In this document: piece after piece, positions 44,298 to 52,909 of the stretch
Layout of the letters: each line of letters begins with the position of its first letter
How positions within the stretch are numbered: position 1 is the stretch's first letter
Source: Synergistaceae bacterium
GTDB lineage: Bacteria > Synergistota > Synergistia > Synergistales > Aminobacteriaceae
NCBI GenBank assembly: GCA_017443945.1
Contig: JAFSXS010000093.1
Coordinates: 1 to 57,800 of the forward strand
Reading direction: 5' to 3'
Length of the DNA: 57,800 bases
Notes under the pieces: model-generated
Told to the model about the DNA's origin: nothing
Seen by the model: the letters and a program-made list of their open reading frames with translations, nothing else
The model's database searches: none
Position numbers and translations under genes: made by a program

Positions 44298-46064
44298 ATG
44301 ACATTATTAATTTTTCTCGCAGTATTTATATATTTCTTTCTCTTGCGCGCAAAAATTTCTTTCGCCTGCATGACCGTCTTAGTCGGCCGCAAAGCATCTG
44401 AGTCCGGCAATGTCTTAGTAGCTCACAACGAGGACGCGCCAGGACGTTATACAATGCAGACTCATTTAGTTCACAAATTGCGCAGACACCCGGGAACAAC
44501 TATAAAATTTGAACCCGACACAGCAGAACTAGAATTAAACCCTACACGCACGAGTCTTTTATGGTCAGAGGCAAAAACTTATAATCCCGACAAGCCGGAG
44601 CCTTCATTTTGTGATTTGTACGTGAACGGATTCGGAGTTGTAATCTGCTCAAATAACTGCGCTGACTCAAAAGAAGACTCACCCGAATTATTTAACGGCG
44701 GCATTGCTTACGGTTTACGGCGTTTAGTCGCGGAAAAGGCCATGAACGCAAGAGACGCACTCAATATCGCGTGTGATTTAGTTGACAAGTACGGTTATGC
44801 ATCAAGCGGGAGATCTTACGCATTTGCAGACTGCGACGAAATTTTTGTAATGCAGATAGTAAACGGCAAACATTACGCAATTCAGCGAGTCCCCGACGAC
44901 GAAGCCGCAATTATCCCGAATCATTACACGATTCATGACTGCGACAAGAAAGCACGCGGTTATAACGAACTTGTGAATTATGCTATTAAACGAGGCTGGC
45001 ACGATCCCGAAAATATATTTGATTTCGCAAAAGTTTATCAGAGTGAAGCAACTTACGGACTCGAAAAAAATACTCACAGACACGTCCGGGCATTTGAAAT
45101 TTTGCTTGATATTGACTTGAGCGGATTATTAGATCATGAATGGGAGTCGCTGCCTTTCTCGATTAAACCTGCTCACAAGGTAAATATTGATACCCTCAAG
45201 AAAATTTTGCGGACTCACTTTGAGGGCACAAGCTCGAATAATTCAAACGGTAACACGCCGCATTTCGACTCGCCACTTACGATTTGCAACATTGACACGT
45301 TAGAAAGCACTATAGCCGAGATTCGCCGCCGACCTGAACGAATAATTTTGCGTAAAGCTCTTGGCCGGCCTTGTTTTGCGCCTTATGTGCCGTTTTATTT
45401 CGGGATAAATTCAATTCCTGAAGGTTACGAGGATGTAGAATCAGAAAAATCTTTGCGCGAACATTTTAATACGCAGCCTCAAGACTTAGATTACAAGAAT
45501 AATGCGTGGTTCATGAATCAGGAAGTTCAAGCGGCCTGCGATTTGTTGTACCCTGAAAAAAGTGAGATAATCCGCGAAAAAATTTCTGAAGTCGAGTCAG
45601 TTATCGAGAAAAAATTATCTGACATTGACCCGCAAATAGAATTACGAATCAAGACAAATCCCTACATAGCCGGTGCAATGATAGAAGGTGCTGTAATGTC
45701 ATGGGCTGAGGACGCGAAAAATTTAATGAACGAGCTAAAATCGGAGCTTGCTATAATTCCGGCTGAAGCAGAAAATAACATTTCGCCAGAGAAAAATTTT
45801 GTCGTGAGAATCAATAATGACAAGTTTGACTCTGAATCGCTTGATATTTCGCAATGCAGGTGCGGACCTTCATATTTGCCGGTTAAAAAATGGTCTGAAT
45901 GCTTGAATATTGTCAGGAACGATAAATTTTTTACTCTCAAATTTGCTGATTCAGAATGGATTCATGACGCTGTGCCGTGTTTTATGGATTTATATATTTT
46001 GCTGGTGAATAAAGACGGCTCTAAACGTGCTGCAACAGTGAAAATAAAAATTTTGGAGGTCTAA
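44298..46064 (+). CDS. C69 family dipeptidase
   Basis: 588 aa. N-terminal hydrophobic segment (1-22), then Cys24 (ACMTVLVGRKAS), the expected nucleophile freed by processing in this Ntn-hydrolase family. Family features follow: VAHNEDAPGRYTMQTH, VCSNNCADSKED-like segment, GGIAYGLRRLVAEKA and EIFVMQIVNGKHYA. Releases N-terminal amino acids from dipeptides, probably outside the cytosol, which fits amino-acid fermentation. ATG 44298 preferred over the adjacent TTG 44295 because AGGGGGA lies about 11 bases upstream. Confidence 0.9.
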   Translation: MTLLIFLAVFIYFFLLRAKISFACMTVLVGRKASESGNVLVAHNEDAPGRYTMQTHLVHKLRRHPGTTIKFEPDTAELELNPTRTSLLWSEAKTYNPDKPEPSFCDLYVNGFGVVICSNNCADSKEDSPELFNGGIAYGLRRLVAEKAMNARDALNIACDLVDKYGYASSGRSYAFADCDEIFVMQIVNGKHYAIQRVPDDEAAIIPNHYTIHDCDKKARGYNELVNYAIKRGWHDPENIFDFAKVYQSEATYGLEKNTHRHVRAFEILLDIDLSGLLDHEWESLPFSIKPAHKVNIDTLKKILRTHFEGTSSNNSNGNTPHFDSPLTICNIDTLESTIAEIRRRPERIILRKALGRPCFAPYVPFYFGINSIPEGYEDVESEKSLREHFNTQPQDLDYKNNAWFMNQEVQAACDLLYPEKSEIIREKISEVESVIEKKLSDIDPQIELRIKTNPYIAGAMIEGAVMSWAEDAKNLMNELKSELAIIPAEAENNISPEKNFVVRINNDKFDSESLDISQCRCGPSYLPVKKWSECLNIVRNDKFFTLKFADSEWIHDAVPCFMDLYILLVNKDGSKRAATVKIKILEV

Positions 46065-46067
46065 CAA

Positions 46068-46670
46068 ATGCCGCGAAGAAAAAATTTTAATCTCACTCCT
46101 GCCGATATTAAGAAGCTGGGCGGCAAAAAAAGTATAATTATTCTGCTTGTTCTTGCTGTATTCTGGTTCTTCAACGTCGATATTTCGCAGTTTATAGGCG
46201 ATAATAATAACGTACCAAATAATAATATCGGCTCTGACATTGTGTCCGGAACAGTAAAAAGAGTCATTGACGGCGATACACTTGTAATCACAATAAATAA
46301 TCAAGATAGGCGCGTTAGATTATTAGGAGTCGACACCCCCGAAACAGTTCACCCGAAAAAAGGTGTGCAGCCCTATGGACGAGAAGCAAGCAATTTCACA
46401 AAGCAGTCATTAACCGGCAAAATAGTATGGCTTGAGTATGACTCATCACCGTTAGACAGATACGAACGTCATTTAGCTTATTTATGGCTTGAGAGGCCCG
46501 ACAGAATCAACGAGTCATCAATACGGCGCGACATGTTCAACGCGAGATTATTATTAGGAGGTTACGCAAGAGTCATGATAATAAAGCCTAATAAACGCTA
46601 TGAAGATTTATTCAAGAAATTTCAATCAGAGGCGCAGAACTCAAGGCGCGGACTCTGGGCAGCAAATTAA
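46068..46670 (+). CDS. Thermonuclease (SNase-like) family protein
   Basis: 200 aa. One N-terminal membrane helix (about 22-38), then a staphylococcal-nuclease-fold domain: KRVIDGDTLVI, RLLGVDTPETVHP (Arg and Asp of the active site), YGREASNFTK and LDRYERHLAYLWL (Arg of the active site; the usual form is DRYGR). Probably a membrane-anchored or secreted nuclease. Starts 3 bases after the dipeptidase gene with GGAGG. Confidence 0.9.
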   Translation: MPRRKNFNLTPADIKKLGGKKSIIILLVLAVFWFFNVDISQFIGDNNNVPNNNIGSDIVSGTVKRVIDGDTLVITINNQDRRVRLLGVDTPETVHPKKGVQPYGREASNFTKQSLTGKIVWLEYDSSPLDRYERHLAYLWLERPDRINESSIRRDMFNARLLLGGYARVMIIKPNKRYEDLFKKFQSEAQNSRRGLWAAN

Positions 46671-46713
46671 AAGAGGGTGAATTACTCTGAAGAAATTATT
46701 TAGTAACTCGTTT

Positions 46714-47970
46714 ATGACGTGGCACGCAGGATTTGCATTATACCGCTCATTAGTCAGCACATTTTTTAATCTCGGAGGGCTGCAAATTCTCAAGCGCAAA
46801 TATAAAGGCGATATTTCAGAACGTCTCGGCCAAGTTGAAAATATTTCGCAAAAACCTATATGGGTTCACGCGGTCTCAGTCGGTGAAGTTCAGTCGGCAA
46901 GCTCATTAATTCGGCGCATAAAGAACAAGAATCCCCGTCCCTGCATAATTTCAACAGTAACAGCTACAGGCCGTGAGACAGCGCAAAATCTTTTAAGCGA
47001 CATTGTTGACAAGATCATTTACAGCCCATTTGACGCAAAAAAATTTGTCTCGCGTGCAATAGAAAATATCAACCCATGCGCTTATATCACAATGGAGACG
47101 GAATTATGGCCGGAAATGTTATATCAGTTAAAGGCGCGTAATATTCCGGCATTCTTGGCAAACGGGAGACTCTCGGAGAAAAGTTTTGCGAGATTGAGAC
47201 GTACAAAATATTTCTGGCAAGGTGTGCTTGAGTGCTTGAATAAATTAATGGTCAGATTCGACGATGACAAGAGAAAATTTTTAGAGCTTGGAGTCCCTGA
47301 AGAAAAAATTATTGTAACAGGAGATTGCAAAGTTGACGCGCTTTTAGATCGCCGCAAATCAGCAGACCCGGAAAAATGGCGGTGGCTCAAGAAAAGTTCT
47401 GACTCGCCGTTATTCACAGCTGGGAGCACTCATCAAGGCGAAGACGATGTAGTTATCGCTGCATTCAGAAGCCTGCGCAAAAAATTTCCTGACGCGAGAC
47501 TCGCAATAGTTCCCCGACACCCTGAACGCGCTTTAATGACAGTTGCGTCTGTACTGCCTTATAGCGATTTGAAGGCGGAATTACTTTCACGAATCGAACG
47601 GGAAAATAATAATTATGATGTAATAGTCGTTGATAGAATCGGCGTGCTATTTGATTTGTATGCAGCTTCTGACTCAGTTTTTGTCGGAGGAAGTCTCGTC
47701 AACAAGGGCGGCCAGAATCCATTTGAACCGGCTTTATTTGGACTTCCTGCGATTCACGGGCCGAGCATGTCAGATTTTCCCGACACAGAACGAATGGACT
47801 CAATGGGTGCGGCTTTCTGCGTGCATAATGATTTAGAGCTTGCGCGTACATGGGAAGAGTCAATTAATCCCGAAAACGTAAAACAAGCACTGAAGAATTG
47901 CGCTGATTACTTCAAGACACTAGGCGGGGCAGCAGATAAAACTTGGCAGCAAATAGAATCTCAAATTTAA
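46714..47970 (+). CDS. waaA: 3-deoxy-D-manno-octulosonic acid (Kdo) transferase
   Basis: 418 aa from ATG. GT30 enzyme that adds Kdo to lipid A precursor at the inner membrane. N-terminal domain with HAVSVGEVQSA (catalytic Glu region), METELWPEML, ANGRLSEKSF, then the CMP-Kdo domain with AGSTHQGEDDV, VPRHPER, DRIGVLFDLYAASD and GGSLVNKGGQNPFEPA. ATG 46714 has no ribosome site; an in-frame CTG at 46687 has GAGGGTGA upstream and adds LKKLFSNSF, so the true protein may be 427 aa. Evidence for an LPS-type outer membrane. Confidence 0.92.
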   Translation: MTWHAGFALYRSLVSTFFNLGGLQILKRKYKGDISERLGQVENISQKPIWVHAVSVGEVQSASSLIRRIKNKNPRPCIISTVTATGRETAQNLLSDIVDKIIYSPFDAKKFVSRAIENINPCAYITMETELWPEMLYQLKARNIPAFLANGRLSEKSFARLRRTKYFWQGVLECLNKLMVRFDDDKRKFLELGVPEEKIIVTGDCKVDALLDRRKSADPEKWRWLKKSSDSPLFTAGSTHQGEDDVVIAAFRSLRKKFPDARLAIVPRHPERALMTVASVLPYSDLKAELLSRIERENNNYDVIVVDRIGVLFDLYAASDSVFVGGSLVNKGGQNPFEPALFGLPAIHGPSMSDFPDTERMDSMGAAFCVHNDLELARTWEESINPENVKQALKNCADYFKTLGGAADKTWQQIESQI

Positions 47971-47972
47971 AT

Positions 47973-48001
47973 TTGACAGAATCAACGCTCAATAGTAAAA
48001 T
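47973..48001 (+). promoter_or_regulatory. Strong sigma70-type promoter for tRNA cluster
   Basis: TTGACA (47973-47978), 17-base spacer, TAAAAT (47996-48001); 24 bases before tRNA-Val. Confidence 0.85.
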
Positions 48002-48024
48002 ACGCTTTGTGTTCGACGAAAGCC

Positions 48025-48099
48025 GGGCGGATAGTTCAGCGGTAGAACACCTGCTTTACACGCAGGGGGTCGTAGGTTCGAACCCTGCTTCGCCCACCA
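48025..48099 (+). tRNA. tRNA-Val(TAC)
   Basis: Acceptor GGGCGGA/TTCGCCC, anticodon arm CCTGC-TTTACAC-GCAGG with anticodon TAC, T arm with GGTTCGAACCC, encoded ACCA end. First of four tRNA genes behind one promoter. Confidence 0.96.
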
Positions 48100-48115
48100 G
48101 AGATTTATAAAACGC

Positions 48116-48193
48116 GGGGTCGTAGCTCAGTCGGTTTAGAGTGTCGGCCTGTCACGCCGAAGGTCGCGAGTTCAAGTCTCGTCGGCCCCGCCA
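48116..48193 (+). tRNA. tRNA-Asp(GTC)
   Basis: Acceptor GGGGTCG/CGGCCCC, anticodon arm TCGGC-CTGTCAC-GCCGA with anticodon GTC, discriminator G, encoded CCA. Confidence 0.96.
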
Positions 48194-48217
48194 TAAAATA
48201 TAAATCGCAAAGTGTGA

Positions 48218-48293
<76 letters not shown>

Positions 48294-48326
48294 GTGTGAA
48301 CAATAAATAAATATAATTATTACAAT

Positions 48327-48401
48327 GCGGAAGTAGCTCAGGGGTAGAGCACAACCTTGCCAAGGTTGGGGTCGCGGGTTCAAATCCCGTCTTCCGCTCC
48401 A
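48327..48401 (+). tRNA. tRNA-Gly(GCC)
   Basis: Acceptor GCGGAAG/CTTCCGC, anticodon arm CAACC-TTGCCAA-GGTTG with anticodon GCC, discriminator T, encoded CCA. Last of the cluster. Confidence 0.96.
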
Positions 48402-48425
48402 TTTTTTTGTGATATAGAGTATATT

Positions 48426-48452
48426 ACCCGGATCAAGTGTCCGGGTTTATTT
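48426..48452 (+). terminator. Rho-independent terminator after tRNA cluster
   Basis: Perfect ACCCGGA / TCCGGGT stem, 7-base loop, then TTATTT. Confidence 0.88.
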
Positions 48453-48457
48453 GTGCG

Positions 48458-48575
48458 CTATAATGTCGTGAAGTCAAAATCAGGGCGGGAATGTTGCATT
48501 AAAATTTTTTGCCTCAAAGAATTATCGAACGGCCATAATGCACCGAGCTTGTAATCATATTCGTCTGGTGTTAAA
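48458..48575 (-). pseudogene. Out-of-frame 3' end of the TupA-like gene
   Basis: Reads TPDEYDYKLGALWPFDNS and on to DFDFTTL before TAG at 48460-48458, in the +1 frame relative to the upstream ORF. It ends just beside the tRNA terminator. Confidence 0.65.
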
Positions 48576-49475
48576 TTTTTGTGTTCCGTTTGCATGTGTA
48601 AATGTCATCTCACCGCAATATACTTTACCGCCAATCGAATATAAATCGACTCTAACATGCGGTAAACCCTCGCACAATTTCGCAGCAACTTTTTTCATTT
48701 CGTCAAAATTTTCAGGTTGGTGAACTTCTGCGTTATGAGTGGGATAACCTAAACCGAATGGCTGTAATTCCCAGTTCATATTATAAAAATTTCGTTCACT
48801 TATGTTGTGTTGTTCATTGTGAAAATCAATAGCACAATAATACGGGATACCATCAAAACAAAAAAATCTATAATCATTAATTGCTGCTTCATCCATAAAT
48901 TTCTCGATTAAAATTTTCGGCTTAATATCGCGATAATGCATCTCCCAGCCAAGCCAAGCATAATTTCTCTTGATTAAAGCATCATATTTTTTCTTTAGTT
49001 CAGAAATATTTATTTTGCTTTTATCATGTACAAGAGTAACGCTCCCCGAGTCATGATTGCACTTAATAACAAATTTATCCGGCAATGAGTTAAAATCGAT
49101 CTCATCAAATGAGTCATAAATTCCATAAAGCGGGATTAAATATTGCTCGCCTAGTTTATCGCGTATCCATTCACGGACGATATATTTATCTGCGAGTCTA
49201 GTTTTTTCTGGAGTGGGCATGTAAACTTTTGCGACGTTAATTTTTTCGTTGTAAGTCTGCGGGGCGTCCCAGTTTAATTTGCGATTGAAAATTTTTTGAT
49301 ATTGCTCGCCGATTGCTTGCTCGATTTGCGCGTAAGTCATTCTTTGAAGTCGGAGATATGCGGTTTCTTCTGCACGTTTGATTCTGCGTTGATTGAGACT
49401 CGTTAAAAATTTTGAGTTGTCGATTAAATGAGTCCTAATAAAATGCCGTGCTTTCTTGAGTGCAGCTTTAATCAT
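48555..49475 (-). CDS. TupA-like ATP-grasp protein, frameshifted near the 3' end
   Basis: 306 aa from ATG 49475 (AGAGG upstream; a GTG at 49517 is in frame but less likely). TupA-like ATP-grasp fold, found in polysaccharide gene sets: QTYNEKINVAKVY, DKFVIKCNHDSGS, the ATP-grasp Lys in KILIEKFM, DYRFFCFDG and HVRVDLYSIGGKVYCGEMTFTH. After GTQKF the frame ends in NTRRI and TGA. Skipping one base at about 48574 instead gives TPDEYDYKLGALWPF and continues to a stop at 48458-48460, matching the usual family end. So the gene carries a single-base insertion (or a sequencing error) that removes about 37 residues. Confidence 0.8.
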   Translation of the reverse strand: MIKAALKKARHFIRTHLIDNSKFLTSLNQRRIKRAEETAYLRLQRMTYAQIEQAIGEQYQKIFNRKLNWDAPQTYNEKINVAKVYMPTPEKTRLADKYIVREWIRDKLGEQYLIPLYGIYDSFDEIDFNSLPDKFVIKCNHDSGSVTLVHDKSKINISELKKKYDALIKRNYAWLGWEMHYRDIKPKILIEKFMDEAAINDYRFFCFDGIPYYCAIDFHNEQHNISERNFYNMNWELQPFGLGYPTHNAEVHQPENFDEMKKVAAKLCEGLPHVRVDLYSIGGKVYCGEMTFTHANGTQKFNTRRI

Positions 49476-49684
49476 GAACGATCCCGCCTCTCTGTACACA
49501 TAAAAACGCCCGTGCACGAATCACACGGACGCAAATTTATTCGTGAAAAATTGTTAGAATTTCTGTGTATTAAATGGGAATTTGAGAGGACAGAATCCGC
49601 ACGAGCCACAAGTTATTATACAAATTTTGCTTCAATTCTGTCAATCCTTTCATTTTATGAATTCCATGTAAGTATATCACACAT

Positions 49685-51547
49685 TTATTCTGTTTTCTTG
49701 CCTGTGAGTCTTGCCCAACGTTTACGCCATTTTTTACGCGCTTCTAATCTTTCGCCGAGATCCCTTGCTCCCACGCCATAGACTAAATAAAGAATTATCC
49801 CCGAAACTATCATGATAAACACTGTCGACGCACAACGCCGCCCAGACGCATTTATGTTATAGCCCTCCCGGCCTTCTTCCATTGTCATATTTTGTATTAT
49901 CATTGCGTAGGTCTTCCCGTACGATGATTGAAACGTCGCGCCCATATCGTATTCTGTAAATAATGCATTGAAATTTAACGCAAATACAGCTAACACACTC
50001 GGCAATATAATCGGCAATTTCACTTTCAAGAACGTATAAACCGGTGAAGCTCCTAAATTTTTTGCTGCGTCCTCAAGTTCGTCATCTATCGCGTAAAATG
50101 CTGCTTTGATCATTCTCAAGGCAAACGGCAATTTTGTAACTGTATACGCCATTATTATTAAGAATCTCACGTTTTCACGCCAGTATAAATTATTCCCGAA
50201 CACATACCAGACTTCGCGATTAAAAAATATTCTATACGAGTAGCATATTAAAATCGTAGGTAACAGCCACGGAAATAATAAGCAGCTTTCTGTAATTAAT
50301 GCACGTTTCTTGTTGCGATTCTTGAAAATGTACGAGACCGCAAGCACTACTATAACGCAGGCAAGTGCAGCAGCTACAGCAGACATAATAAATGAAAGTC
50401 TTATGCCCCCGACCGCGTCAGAATTTGAGAATACTCCCGAAATTGAACCGATTCGAGTCCTTAATCTGCCTCGTGATGTCATGTACTCATAATTTTGCGT
50501 GCCGAAATAATTTATGAACGTCCAGTCAGTTAGATTCAGCATTTTACTTCTTATTGCCGGATAATTCTGGAACGAGAACAAGACAATCATTACAACAGGA
50601 GTCATGTAAATCACAAATAATATATACGCGTAAAGATGTGCTGTTACATTCCAGAACGGGCTGTTAATTTTTTGCTTCACGAGTTTTGCTTTAGTCTTCG
50701 AGACCGATAAATAATGCCCCTTGCGCTCATAGTGATTCAGGACGCTTAATAATATAATCGTGAACATCGCAAGTATCACGCTCAAGAGTGCCGCACGTGC
50801 CTGAGGAAATGACTCATCTGCTGCGCTTGAACCTGCTAATCTCACTATTTCGGGATTTATTGAATTATAACCTAACAGAGTCGGTGCTGACATCGCACAA
50901 AGTCCCGTTATAAATGTCATTACAGTTAGTGAAAATAAAGTAGGCAAAAGAGTCGGCATTACAACGCGGAATAAAACTTTGAAGGGACTCGCACCCAAAT
51001 TTCTAGCTGCCTCGACTGTGTTGTAATCTATATTTCTAATGGCGTTGCGCAGAAATAACGCGTGATTTGACGTACATGCAAATGTCATTGTGAATAATAC
51101 AGCGTTGAAGCCCGAAAACCATTGACGATTCATATGCGGGAAAATTTGAGCCAGCCAAGTCGTCATCATTCCGTTTGTGTCGTATAAAAATTGATAGCCC
51201 GTAACCAGTGCCACGCCCGAATAAATTAATGTCGTCATATAACCCATTCGCAAAATTGACGCGCCTTTGATGTCAAAATATTCGGTTAAGAGTACGATAC
51301 TAATTCCGACGATATTTACTGTAATGACAAGACAAATTGCAAGTTTAAGCGAGTTCCACACAAAAAGCGGCATAGTTCCGGCCATGAAAAATTTTATGAC
51401 TGCAAGAGGGTCATTATTGGTCGTAAAAATTGACGTTAAAGTATTCAAACACGGCATGACCATAAATCCCAGAAATAAATATAGAAATAGCGCGAGTCCG
51501 AAAACTTTTGCGATAAATCCTGCGTCGAAAGTGTTATTTTTCTGCAT
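49685..51547 (-). CDS. ABC transporter permease, two fused domains, iron/polyamine type
   Basis: 620 aa, about twelve membrane helices in two BPD_transp_1 domains. Each has an EAA loop that contacts the ATPase: TVEAARNLGASPFKVLFRV (about 190) and LEDAAKNLGASPVYTFLKV (about 520). The double-length form is typical of ferric-iron permeases of the FbpB/SfuB type. Lies 18 bases after its ATPase gene; AGGGGTG ribosome site. No substrate-binding protein gene is next to it, so the ligand is unknown. Confidence 0.88.
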   Translation of the reverse strand: MQKNNTFDAGFIAKVFGLALFLYLFLGFMVMPCLNTLTSIFTTNNDPLAVIKFFMAGTMPLFVWNSLKLAICLVITVNIVGISIVLLTEYFDIKGASILRMGYMTTLIYSGVALVTGYQFLYDTNGMMTTWLAQIFPHMNRQWFSGFNAVLFTMTFACTSNHALFLRNAIRNIDYNTVEAARNLGASPFKVLFRVVMPTLLPTLFSLTVMTFITGLCAMSAPTLLGYNSINPEIVRLAGSSAADESFPQARAALLSVILAMFTIILLSVLNHYERKGHYLSVSKTKAKLVKQKINSPFWNVTAHLYAYILFVIYMTPVVMIVLFSFQNYPAIRSKMLNLTDWTFINYFGTQNYEYMTSRGRLRTRIGSISGVFSNSDAVGGIRLSFIMSAVAAALACVIVVLAVSYIFKNRNKKRALITESCLLFPWLLPTILICYSYRIFFNREVWYVFGNNLYWRENVRFLIIMAYTVTKLPFALRMIKAAFYAIDDELEDAAKNLGASPVYTFLKVKLPIILPSVLAVFALNFNALFTEYDMGATFQSSYGKTYAMIIQNMTMEEGREGYNINASGRRCASTVFIMIVSGIILYLVYGVGARDLGERLEARKKWRKRWARLTGKKTE

Positions 51548-51565
51548 TGAGAGTCACCCCTTTTA

Positions 51566-52555
51566 TTAAGCGTGATAGCTCATGATGTCGGACGGGTTGA
51601 TTATAACTTTCACTGAGTCGCCCGTGCTGTAAAGGTTGATTCCGTCGTTTTTCTCGATTACCTTCAAGACTTGGCCTTCTGTGCGGATATAATATTTGAT
51701 GTAAAGCCCGTAATATTCTTCTGACTCGATTGTGCCGTCAAAGCCTGTGTCTGACTCGTTATTGACTCTTATTCTCTCAAGCCTGATAAAATGATTCTGA
51801 TTTGACGGGAGATTTAGCGTGCTCGTTATATGAGGTTCGAGTTTGTTAATGTCGCCGATAAAGTTTGCTACAAATTCCGTGCTTGAGTGATTATAAATTT
51901 CGTTGGGTGTTCCTGTCTGCTCGATTACGCCTTTGTTGAATACTGATATGCAGTCGGAGAGAGTCAATGCTTCTTCCTGATCGTGAGTCACGTAAATTGT
52001 AGTGATGCCAAATTCGCGCTGCATTTTCTTGAGTTCGTTGCGGAGCTGGACTCTTAATTTTGCGTCGAGATTCGATAAAGGCTCGTCCATGCAGATAATT
52101 ACAGGTTCTGTAACAAGTGCGCGGGCGATTGCGACTCTTTGCTGCTGGCCTCCTGAAAGCTGACTCACTGCTTTTTGCAATTGTTCGGGGGTTAAGTCAA
52201 CTTTTTCTGCAATTTCCGTAACTTTTTGCTTAATTTCGGGCTTGCTCAACTTCTTTATCTTGAGTCCGAATGCGATATTATCATACACTGTCATTGTAGG
52301 AAAAAGTGCGTAAGACTGGAAAACGATTCCGATATTGCGTTTCTCGATTGGGACGTGTGTAATATCTTGACCGCGCATTAAAACACTTCCCGACGAAGGC
52401 TCAATAAAACCCGTTATCGTGCGTAATGTTGTAGTCTTTCCGCAGCCTGATGGGCCTAAAAACGTGTAGAACTGTCCTTCTTTTACATGAACGTTGATAT
52501 CGCGAAGAGCCTCGAACTGGTCAAACTTTACAAAAATGTTGTTCAGCTTTATCAC
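51566..52555 (-). CDS. ABC transporter ATP-binding protein, iron/polyamine type
   Basis: 329 aa. Walker A GPSGCGKTTTLR, Q-loop VFQSYALFPTMTV, signature LSGGQQQRVAIARALV, Walker B IICMDEPLSNLDA, H-loop VTHDQEEAL, then a TOBE-like C-terminal domain (about 240-329). Closest in type to FbpC/PotA importers. The GTG at 52555 is chosen because a strong AGGAGG lies nine bases upstream; the open frame extends 14 codons further without a ribosome site. Confidence 0.92.
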   Translation of the reverse strand: MIKLNNIFVKFDQFEALRDINVHVKEGQFYTFLGPSGCGKTTTLRTITGFIEPSSGSVLMRGQDITHVPIEKRNIGIVFQSYALFPTMTVYDNIAFGLKIKKLSKPEIKQKVTEIAEKVDLTPEQLQKAVSQLSGGQQQRVAIARALVTEPVIICMDEPLSNLDAKLRVQLRNELKKMQREFGITTIYVTHDQEEALTLSDCISVFNKGVIEQTGTPNEIYNHSSTEFVANFIGDINKLEPHITSTLNLPSNQNHFIRLERIRVNNESDTGFDGTIESEEYYGLYIKYYIRTEGQVLKVIEKNDGINLYSTGDSVKVIINPSDIMSYHA

Positions 52556-52623
52556 GATTTGACACCTCCTGAAAGTTTTTAATTTATCATAGCACATAAT
52601 ATTTCATAAGACCGGTAGTTTGC

Positions 52624-52663
52624 AAATAAAAAACGAGTCCCGCGCAAAAAACGCAGAACCCGT
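52624..52663 (-). terminator. Rho-independent terminator after HMA gene
   Basis: Minus strand: 12-bp imperfect stem (52652-52663 with 52633-52644), loop of seven bases, then TTTTTATTTG. Confidence 0.85.
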
Positions 52664-52681
52664 AAAATTTTTGAGATTCAA

Positions 52682-52900
52682 TTATGCTGCTTCGATCTTT
52701 GTTACGTCGTAGCCTGCCTCATCGATTGCGTTAATAATTTCTGAGTCGTCTATGTCGCCCGAAAGTGTGATAAGTGCCGAGTTTTTCTCAAGACTCACTT
52801 CAGCTTCAATAACTGACTCAAGATTCGTTAATGCCTCGTGAACGTGTTTAACGCAATTTTGGCAGCCCATTCCGTCAATGTGAATTAATTTTTTAATCAT
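52682..52900 (-). CDS. Heavy-metal-associated (CopZ-like) domain protein
   Basis: 72 aa ferredoxin-like HMA fold with the metal motif GMGCQNC (residues about 10-16) and the C-terminal GYDVTKIEAA segment. Would bind Cu(I) or a similar ion. It lies 9 bases after cstA and is closed by a terminator; no copper ATPase or CsoR-type regulator is near. Confidence 0.88.
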   Translation of the reverse strand: MIKKLIHIDGMGCQNCVKHVHEALTNLESVIEAEVSLEKNSALITLSGDIDDSEIINAIDEAGYDVTKIEAA

Positions 52901-52909
52901 GATTACGGC

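Noticed and set aside
49428-49781. Plus-strand ORF of 117 codons across the gap before the ABC permease
   Set aside because: It overlaps both flanking minus-strand genes and lacks a ribosome site.
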